64,000 nucleotides of DNA from positions 2,286,501 to 2,350,500 of the forward strand of contig NZ_CP041330.1 in the NCBI RefSeq assembly GCF_013394165.1, read 5' to 3'. Of this stretch, positions 57,705 to 64,000 are shown piece after piece. Under the pieces are notes generated by a model, which saw only the letters and a list, made by a program, of their open reading frames with translations, did not search any database and was not told the DNA's origin. The DNA comes from Pseudoalteromonas sp. Scap06. Lineage in GTDB: Bacteria > Pseudomonadota > Gammaproteobacteria > Enterobacterales > Alteromonadaceae. A program made the position numbers and the translations under genes. Position 1 is the first letter of the stretch; the number at the start of each line of letters is the position of its first letter.

Positions 57705-59714
57705 ATGATAAAAAACGCCCATATACACTTTAACGACTTAGGCACACCAGTTGCCAATGACTTTGACGATGTTTATTTTTCTAATGACGACGGCCTTGCT
57801 GAATCGCATTATGTGTTTTATCAACAAAACAGTATAGATACACGGTTACAAAATCATGACCGTGAACACTTTGTTATCGCCGAAACCGGTTTTGGTACTG
57901 GGCTTAACTTTTTGAATGCATGGCTGCAGTTTTCTGACCACTTACAGTGCCTACAAGTTCAATATGAACAGCCAAATACAGTGCAGCGATTACATTTTAT
58001 TTCTTTTGAAAAATATCCACTTAGCGTAAATGATTTAAAACAAGCCTTGCAAGCTTGGCCTAGTTTAAGCCATTTGAGCGACCAACTCGTTGCCCACTAT
58101 CCGATTAATTTAAATGGCTGCCACCGACTTGAATTTGCCAATGGCCGTGTAACCCTCGACCTCTACTTTGGCGACGTACTGGAATGTATTAATAGTATGA
58201 GCTACCCACAAAGTGGGCTGGTTGATGCGTGGTTTTTAGATGGCTTTGCGCCAAGTAAAAACCCCGACATGTGGCAGCAAAGTGTATTTAACGCCATGGT
58301 TGATATTTCCAGAAGCAATGCCACATTAGCCACGTTTACCGCTGCGGGGTTTGTGCGCAGAGGACTAAACGAGGCAGGCTTTAGCATGCAAAAAGCCAAA
58401 GGCTTTGGCCGAAAGCGTGAAATGCTAATTGGCACACTTGCTCAAGCCAACCCAAAACAATCAGCCCCCGCCTATTTTGAGCATCACCCCTCACCGCTTT
58501 CAAGTGTGGCTATTATTGGCGGAGGTATAGCGAGCAGTTGCATCCTTTATAGCCTCGCAAAACGTGGCATAAAAAGCCACTTATTTTGCCAAGATGAAAA
58601 ACCCGCAATGGGGGCATCGCACAATGTACAAGGGGCTGTGTATCCGCACTTACAGGCAAAAAACTCGCCACATAGTGAATTATTTGCCCATAGTTTTTTA
58701 TACGCAAAGCGGCTTTATAATCAATTAATCAACAATGGCTTTTTGTTTGATCACCAGTGGTGTGGTGTACTACAACATGCAGTAAAACAGCCATTGGCAG
58801 ATCGCCATCAAAACCTCGCAGATAAACAACTGTGGCCAGAGCAGCTTATGCGAAATGTAACTGCTGATGAGGGTGATGCTATCGCTGGGGTTAAAACAGG
58901 TTACTCGGGGGTATTTTTTGAACAAGGCGGCTGGGTTAATCCCCCGCAGTTAGTTTGTGCAATGTTAGATGCCGCACAACAATTAAATGCGTTTGAAAGC
59001 CTATTTAACTGCCATATTGAGCAATTTACTAAACAACCCGATGGTTGGTACTTAACCACGCAAAAGCAAACATTTGGCCCCTTTAGCGATGTGATTATTT
59101 GTACTGGTGAGCACAGTGATGCATTTACGCAAACCAAAACACTTCCCATTGTTGGCGTTCGCGGCCAAGTGTCACATGTTCAGGCAAGCGAGCAATCACG
59201 TAAACTTAATACTGTATTGTGTCACAAAGGTTATTTTACTCCCGCTTATTTAGATCATCATTGTATGGGCGCCACCTTTGAAAAAAATAGCAAAAGCCGT
59301 GAAGTGACCGAGCAAGACAACCACACTAACCGCGAGCAATTACTGAGTTTTTATAACAACACTGAATTTGCCACTAGCTTAGGCGATATTAGCTCAGCCA
59401 AAGCCGCTGTTCGCTGTAGTTTTATTGACCACTTACCAATGGCCGGTGAATGGGTGGAGCAAACTGATTATACACGTGCATTTGCTAATTTACGTTTGGG
59501 CAAGCGCTATCAATATCAGCCATTAGAAAAACCACAACAGGGCCTACATATTTTTACCGGCTTTGGCGCGCGAGCATTATGCAGTGCACCGTTATCTGCC
59601 GAGCACTTAATTAGTAGTTTAAACAATGAACCTCGCCCACTAAGTGAGCGTGTAAGCCAAGCAATTCATCCAGGACGTTTTATTGTTCGTGATCTTATTC
59701 GCAATAAAATTTAA
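57705..59714 (+). CDS. mnmC: Bifunctional tRNA mnm5s2U biosynthesis enzyme MnmC
   Basis: Converts cmnm5s2U to mnm5s2U at tRNA wobble position 34. About 669 residues: N-terminal SAM-dependent methyltransferase domain (GFGTGLNFLN near 58-67 and DAWFLDGFAPSKNPDMW), and a C-terminal FAD oxidoreductase domain starting near 265 (SVAIIGGGIASSC) with a late IFTGFGARALCSAPL. A TTG two codons earlier opens the frame; I used the ATG at 57705. Divergent from fabB. Confidence 0.94.
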   Translation: MIKNAHIHFNDLGTPVANDFDDVYFSNDDGLAESHYVFYQQNSIDTRLQNHDREHFVIAETGFGTGLNFLNAWLQFSDHLQCLQVQYEQPNTVQRLHFISFEKYPLSVNDLKQALQAWPSLSHLSDQLVAHYPINLNGCHRLEFANGRVTLDLYFGDVLECINSMSYPQSGLVDAWFLDGFAPSKNPDMWQQSVFNAMVDISRSNATLATFTAAGFVRRGLNEAGFSMQKAKGFGRKREMLIGTLAQANPKQSAPAYFEHHPSPLSSVAIIGGGIASSCILYSLAKRGIKSHLFCQDEKPAMGASHNVQGAVYPHLQAKNSPHSELFAHSFLYAKRLYNQLINNGFLFDHQWCGVLQHAVKQPLADRHQNLADKQLWPEQLMRNVTADEGDAIAGVKTGYSGVFFEQGGWVNPPQLVCAMLDAAQQLNAFESLFNCHIEQFTKQPDGWYLTTQKQTFGPFSDVIICTGEHSDAFTQTKTLPIVGVRGQVSHVQASEQSRKLNTVLCHKGYFTPAYLDHHCMGATFEKNSKSREVTEQDNHTNREQLLSFYNNTEFATSLGDISSAKAAVRCSFIDHLPMAGEWVEQTDYTRAFANLRLGKRYQYQPLEKPQQGLHIFTGFGARALCSAPLSAEHLISSLNNEPRPLSERVSQAIHPGRFIVRDLIRNKI

Positions 59715-60003
59715 AGGTAATAATACCTACAAAACCCTTTATTGTAATTATCAAGAACGCAATGTACGTATTAGCTTATACCACCGTAACTATGTAACCG
59801 AAGTAATTATAAGGATCGAGTAAAAGTTCTAAAAAACACATTAATAATAGCTAATTTTAATACTCAGTTAAGTAATGACTTTTTAACTAATATGTTTTTT
59901 AAAATAAGCTCATTTAAATCCCATTTACCCTTTAAAAATAATTCCCTACCCCAAGGTCTGTTTGTACGAACAACCTTTACACTATATTGAGAAGGAATTA
60001 ATT

Positions 60004-60639
60004 ATGAGTAAGACTTTAATTATTGGTGCAAGTGGTCAAATTGGTAAAATGGCTACCAAACTACTTTTAGAAAATGAGCAAAATGTTGTTGCACTTGTAA
60101 GAGACAAAAGCAAACTGCATGATTTAGATAGCCCATTTTTAAGTATTGTTGAACAGGATTTAGAAGGTGACTTTTCAAATGCCATTAATGGCTGCGACCA
60201 AGTTATCTTTGCGGCAGGTTCAGGTGGAAGTACAGGCACAGATAAAACCGTACTTATTGATTTGTGGGCAGCGACAAAAGCGGCAACTTATTCTAAAGAG
60301 CACGGTGTAAAACACTTTATTATGGTCAGCTCTATTGGCGCAGACGATCCAGATGCAATAGATAGTGACTTAAAGCCCTATCTAGTAGCAAAACATATGG
60401 CCGATGAGCATTTAATTCACAGTGGACTCAATTATACAATTGTCCGCCCAGGAACATTAACCGACGAAAATGCCTCTTTGGAAGTAACAACTGAGCGTCC
60501 TAGCGATCAGTCAAAGGCTAAAATTAGCCGCGAGAATGTAGCCAACGCACTGCTTCACGTTGCTACAAATTCATTTAATAGCAATCGTATTTTTGAGTTA
60601 TTTGATGGCGACAAACCAATAAAAGCCGCTATTAAATAA
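60004..60639 (+). CDS. Small NAD(P)-binding SDR-like protein
   Basis: 211 residues of the NAD(P)H-binding atypical SDR family (YwnB-type). The N-terminus MSKTLIIGASGQIGKMATKL holds the Rossmann GASGQIG motif; further on come VIFAAGSGGS and the FIMVSSIGADDPD segment. The ATG at 60004 follows GAAGGA and was preferred to an upstream start at 59962. The substrate is unknown. Its last eight bases overlap the end of the convergent TauE/SafE gene. Confidence 0.83.
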   Translation: MSKTLIIGASGQIGKMATKLLLENEQNVVALVRDKSKLHDLDSPFLSIVEQDLEGDFSNAINGCDQVIFAAGSGGSTGTDKTVLIDLWAATKAATYSKEHGVKHFIMVSSIGADDPDAIDSDLKPYLVAKHMADEHLIHSGLNYTIVRPGTLTDENASLEVTTERPSDQSKAKISRENVANALLHVATNSFNSNRIFELFDGDKPIKAAIK

Positions 60640-61396
60640 GCATTACATTCATCCCTTGCCATGCAAGCTGTATGGCAAGCAGGGTTAAAATCACTTTAAA
60701 AATAACCCTAAAACGCGCTACCGATAACCGCTTAAGTAATCTAATCCCTAACCAAGTGCCAATGGCTCCGCTTAAAATCATCGCCAGTGTTAACGGCAAC
60801 CATTGCCAAAAGCTAAAGCCAAGCCCCGCATAAACAACGGCTTTTAAACTATGCTGCAAGGTCATAATACTTGAAAAAGTCGCGGTAAATTTAAGCTTAT
60901 CGTAATGATTAATATGTAAATAACTCGCCACCAAAGGCCCACTTGCCCCTACAAAAGTCGAGATAAATGCGGTTATTGCGCCCGCTATTAACCGCCCTAA
61001 TCGTGAGTCTTTATTAAATTCAGGAATTGTTCCCCACAATAAATAAATAACAAATAAAGCCACAAACAACTTCATACTATCAAGGTTAATATCGCTTACT
61101 ACTTGGCTTGATAGCCCCACGCCAATTAATCCACCCAGAGTAAAATACAGCAACATCGGCTTATCAAGATGGGTAATGCTTAACAACAACCGATTGGTAT
61201 TAGAGCCTAACTGCACTAAAGCATGAACAGGCACTACCACCGCCATAGGCATAACCGACGCCATTACCACCAACAGCATTAAACCGCCGCCCGCACCAAA
61301 AGCCGCCGATACAAACGAAGTAAACCCCGCCAGTACAATGAGTAACAGCGAGATCAAAGGCGAAACGTGTTCAGCTGTAAAAATATCCATACCCAT
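60632..61396 (-). CDS. Sulfite exporter TauE/SafE family permease
   Basis: 254-residue inner-membrane protein with about eight helices and the family's duplicated glycine-rich repeats (AAFGAGGGLMLL and SGAIGTWLG). Members move sulfite, sulfoacetate or other organic anions; the substrate here is not known. The start may be either ATG at 61396 or 61390. No linked sulfur gene is seen. Confidence 0.83.
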   Translation of the reverse strand: MGMDIFTAEHVSPLISLLLIVLAGFTSFVSAAFGAGGGLMLLVVMASVMPMAVVVPVHALVQLGSNTNRLLLSITHLDKPMLLYFTLGGLIGVGLSSQVVSDINLDSMKLFVALFVIYLLWGTIPEFNKDSRLGRLIAGAITAFISTFVGASGPLVASYLHINHYDKLKFTATFSSIMTLQHSLKAVVYAGLGFSFWQWLPLTLAMILSGAIGTWLGIRLLKRLSVARFRVIFKVILTLLAIQLAWQGMNVMLI

Positions 61397-61521
61397 GCCC
61401 GCAGTTAATCATAAGCTCATAATACAACTAATAGACATGTAAGCGACTAGTCTTTTAGTGGTATGGGGTTCGGGGTTCGCAAGATAAACCAAAGCACAAT
61501 AAATTCAATAATTTCAGCCAT

Positions 61522-61563
61522 AAAAAAACCCGCGACTTGATTGCTCAAGTTGCGGGTTTTTTT
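61522..61563 (-). terminator. ssrA terminator
   Basis: ACCCGC(G)ACTTG pairs with CAAGT(T)GCGGGT around ATTGCT, flanked by seven A and seven T. It lies 36 bases after the tmRNA 3' end. The stretch 61397-61521 shows no gene. Confidence 0.9.
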
Positions 61564-61598
61564 AGGGTTTTTAAACAAACGAATTTAAAAACCGTTAT

Positions 61599-61955
61599 TG
61601 GTGGAGCTGGGGGGATTTGAACCCCCGTCCGAAAAGCCTCGACCGTCGGTACTACATGTTTAGTATTGTCATTTAATTAACCTTTAAATCCCGGACAAAC
61701 ACGGTAGATAAAGGCGAGGCCGCTTAGTTTTAACGCTTCAACCCCGGCCAGGGTTTCCGTCGCGATCAGGTGTTAGGGTGACACTCCAAAATCCAGTCCA
61801 CAAGAATACATGGAAGGAGCGCTAGCCAGCCTAAGCTGCTAGAGAGTAGTTATCGTCGTTTGCGATTACTTTAAATTGCGGCTTTTTTACGAGGCAAACC
61901 GCACCTCGACATGCACCTCGGGCTTCTTGAATTCCGTCGAATCCTAATCAGCCCC
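61599..61955 (-). ncRNA. ssrA: Transfer-messenger RNA (tmRNA)
   Basis: 357-base tmRNA that rescues stalled ribosomes. 5' end GGGGCTG at 61949-61955 pairs with the CAGCTCC region before the encoded CCA (61599-61601). The 3' part is a tRNA-like T-arm (GGGTTCAAATCCC). The 5' GGATTCGACGG motif and the pseudoknot-rich interior are typical. The tag reading frame encodes ANDDNYSLAA, ending in the LAA degradation signal recognised by ClpXP, whose genes are in this window. Confidence 0.97.
61831..61863 (-). other. tmRNA proteolysis-tag reading frame
   Basis: Ten codons, GCA to GCT, then TAG: ANDDNYSLAA. This is translated onto stalled peptides after the alanine carried by tmRNA. Confidence 0.93.
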
Positions 61956-61987
61956 TGAATAAGGTTACTCATTCAGAGTGTCCAAGC

Positions 61988-62017
61988 AGTATAACCGAGT
62001 AACCTACGAATACTCAA
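61988..62017 (-). promoter_or_regulatory. ssrA promoter
   Basis: Reverse-strand -35 TTGAGT (62012-62017), 18-base spacer, -10 TATACT (61988-61993); starts about 25 bases before the mature 5' end. Confidence 0.7.
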
Positions 62018-62204
62018 CACCTTAGGCGTTTTATTTTATTGGTTGATTAATCATGCATCAAACACACATGTAAATGTAAAGTATTGGACAATTAAGAAAC
62101 AATTACTTAACAATGATGGTGCTTTATGCTCAAATGCAAGGCTAGACCTTGGTCTAATAAATTATAAAAAATAATAACAGACATATTACCTAGAGGATTT
62201 ATAA

Positions 62205-63830
62205 ATGTCGGTTTTTTCTTTTAATGAGCAAACGGGGTATATCTCTTTAGTTTCACACCCTCATGTTTCAGGTTTAGCCTCAACAGCAACACAGCTTATT
62301 GAATTAATGGGCCAGTCAGAATATTGCGAGTGTGAGGTTATTGCTAGCAATATTGGTAAGCTGTTTGCTCAAAATAAAACCGAAGAAGCCCCCTCTTTAG
62401 TAATTGCTCAAGCCATTGATGCAAAACTAACCATAAACATCGATGAAAAGAATATGCTCGTTGAAGCTACCCTTATTACTGCCAAGGGCGGTAAATTGCT
62501 TAGCATGGAACAAGCGATTGAAGAGTTCTCACAAGCAGGGGTTGTAAAAGGCATTAGCTCTCATGCATTAGAGCAGTTATTGGCGCAACAGTTCGAACAC
62601 CCCCCAGGAAGTACGCATTGTGCCGAAGTCGCTTTTGGTCGTGCATCTAAAGTGGGTAACGATGCCAAATTTGTACGTCTTTGCTGCACAGCGCAAGACC
62701 GCGTACTTAGCCCACAAGCTAAAGGCGGTGGTAAAGTTGATATGAGGAACCTAGGTGATATTATTACTGTAAAACCTGGTTGTGAATTAATGCGGCGCAT
62801 TCCAGCAACATCGGGGGTTGATGGGTTTACTGTGTTTGGAGATGTGCTAACTGCAACCCCTGGCAAAGAGCATAAATTACAACCTTTTGACGGCACTAAA
62901 ATTGCGCCTGACAACCCCAACTTATTAATTGCCGACTGTACTGGCGTACCGGTTGCCCTTCCCCGTGGTATGCGTGTTGATGATGTTTTATGTTTTCACA
63001 ATATTGATCCAAGTACTGGGCATGTTGAATTTGATGGCAGTATTATAGTCAGTGGTGATATAAAAGATGGCATGCGCGTGACCGCCAGCGGCGATATTAC
63101 TGTTTTAGGCTTTGTTGAATCGGCGCAGCTCAAAAGTGATAGTGCCATCACAATAGTAAAGGGTGCAATTGGCAGAAAGCGAGAAGCCGATGAGCCATTT
63201 ACCTGTTCTATTTTAGCTAAACGAACCGTTGCGCTTGGTTACTCTCAATACTGCGACATAAAAACGGATCAAAACTTACTAATAGATCGCCAATCATTAC
63301 ATTGTGACTTGAGTGCTGGAAATTTAATTAGGGTGGGCAGCGCAAAAGATCCTAAAGGTAAAATTATTGGTGGCCATATTCTAGACGCAATGCGCATTGA
63401 AACAGGTGAATTGGGCGCACCAGCAGGAACTAAAACCCGTGTTTGCATCGCACAGCGATGGTATGTGCTAAAACAAAAACAAGCGCAAATCACTGACTTT
63501 GAAAAAGTTTTAATCAGTAAGTCAATTGAACTACAGCAAGCGCGTCAGCGAATTAATAAACAAGTTGCAAGCGCACAGCGTCAGCAATTTTTGAATAAAA
63601 TAACAACGAATGAAGAACACATAGCAAACCGAAGCGCCAGCATCAATCAGCAAAAGCAGTTGCTAAGAAAGAAAATGACGCAGCTTTTAGCGCTCAGTCG
63701 CTTAAAAGTTAATGAGCTTATGCACCCTGGGGTAGAGCTTAAAATTGCACGAGAATCAATTAGCTTTTCGCGTAATTACCCACCACATTTAATCACTCAT
63801 AGTGAAGGTAAAATAACGCAATCGTTTTAA
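62205..63830 (+). CDS. FapA/DUF342 family protein
   Basis: 541 residues: an N-terminal variable part (about 1-165), the DUF342 beta-helical core (about 165-420; for example FDGSIIVSGDIKDGMRVTAS), and a C-terminal coiled coil rich in glutamine (about 425-510). Members include FapA, linked to flagellar assembly and polar localisation in Vibrio. GAGGATT precedes the ATG at 62205. No flagellar gene lies nearby, so the role here is unknown. Confidence 0.88.
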   Translation: MSVFSFNEQTGYISLVSHPHVSGLASTATQLIELMGQSEYCECEVIASNIGKLFAQNKTEEAPSLVIAQAIDAKLTINIDEKNMLVEATLITAKGGKLLSMEQAIEEFSQAGVVKGISSHALEQLLAQQFEHPPGSTHCAEVAFGRASKVGNDAKFVRLCCTAQDRVLSPQAKGGGKVDMRNLGDIITVKPGCELMRRIPATSGVDGFTVFGDVLTATPGKEHKLQPFDGTKIAPDNPNLLIADCTGVPVALPRGMRVDDVLCFHNIDPSTGHVEFDGSIIVSGDIKDGMRVTASGDITVLGFVESAQLKSDSAITIVKGAIGRKREADEPFTCSILAKRTVALGYSQYCDIKTDQNLLIDRQSLHCDLSAGNLIRVGSAKDPKGKIIGGHILDAMRIETGELGAPAGTKTRVCIAQRWYVLKQKQAQITDFEKVLISKSIELQQARQRINKQVASAQRQQFLNKITTNEEHIANRSASINQQKQLLRKKMTQLLALSRLKVNELMHPGVELKIARESISFSRNYPPHLITHSEGKITQSF

Positions 63831-63885
63831 TAACGCTTATTAAGACTGACTCAGCCCCACAAAGTAAGTATTCACTATTGTGAAC

Positions 63886-64000
63886 TTAATCTTGGTTGCT
63901 TGCTTCGTCTTCGCTCTGTTGTGTTTCATCTATAGCAAGTGGCCAACCACCTAGTTGCTGCCAACGATTAACAATTAAACAATATAATTCAGCGGTGCGT
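63886..64000 (-). CDS. C-terminal end of an unrecognised gene (partial)
   Basis: An open reverse frame runs from the right edge of the window to TAA at 63886-63888. Its last residues include AELYCLIVNRWQQLGGWPL and an acidic serine-rich tail. Codon use looks like coding sequence, but 37 residues are too few for identification. Convergent with the FapA-like gene. Confidence 0.55.
   Translation of the reverse strand, partial: RTAELYCLIVNRWQQLGGWPLAIDETQQSEDEASNQD

Overview
This window is a stretch of core chromosome from a low-GC marine gammaproteobacterium, most likely Pseudoalteromonas or a close relative in the Alteromonadales. The gene orders rpsB-tsf-pyrH / map-glnD-dapD, pspF-pspABC-ycjXF next to sapABCDF, tig-clpP-clpX-lon-hupB-ppiD and pdxB-asd-fimV-truA-accD-folC-dedD-cvpA-purF / fabB / mnmC follow the enterobacterial and pseudomonad patterns closely. 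The tmRNA tag (ANDDNYSLAA) and the phhAB and methionine gamma-lyase genes also fit. I saw no insertion sequence, prophage, integrase or CRISPR array; coding is dense and most genes are recognisable.

Layout. 1-7.2 kb: translation and nucleotide genes (pyrH, partial at the window edge; tsf; rpsB) diverge from map, glnD and dapD, with an rpsB promoter and leader between them. 7.2-11.4 kb: a TPR-like exported protein, phenylalanine catabolism (phhAB, with two TyrR/PhhR-like boxes upstream) and a methionine gamma-lyase. 11.5-21.9 kb: the phage-shock cluster (pspA with a sigma-54-like promoter, pspB, pspC, ycjX, ycjF), its activator pspF read divergently, then the overlapping sapABCDF transporter genes. 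21.9-30.7 kb: the protein quality-control block ppiD, hupB, lon, clpX, clpP, tig, with a sigma-32-like promoter before lon. 30.8-31.5 kb: a tRNA operon, Pro-Arg-His-Pro-Pro, with three identical tRNA-Pro(UGG) genes.

31.7-36.5 kb: folD, an EamA transporter, cysS, ppiB, lpxH. 36.5-40.7 kb: an overlapping pair encoding a membrane histidine kinase and a receiver-EAL protein predicted to degrade cyclic di-GMP, the main signalling unit of the window. 40.9-48.6 kb: miaE, a Yip1 membrane protein, then purF, cvpA, dedD, folC, accD, truA. 48.7-53.7 kb: a 1640-residue FimV/HubP polar landmark protein with three kinds of acidic tandem repeat, the most unusual sequence here. 54-61.4 kb: asd, pdxB, fabB (with a FabR-like operator), mnmC, a small NAD(P)-binding protein and a TauE/SafE permease. 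61.6-64 kb: ssrA (tmRNA), a FapA/DUF342 protein, and the end of an unrecognised gene.

I did not find a clearly new multi-gene system. The best leads are the repeat architecture of the HubP protein, the kinase-phosphodiesterase pair, the regulatory sites before phhA and fabB, and the tRNA-Pro amplification. Gene starts were moved from the longest open frame wherever ribosome-binding sites, promoters or family lengths argued for it.
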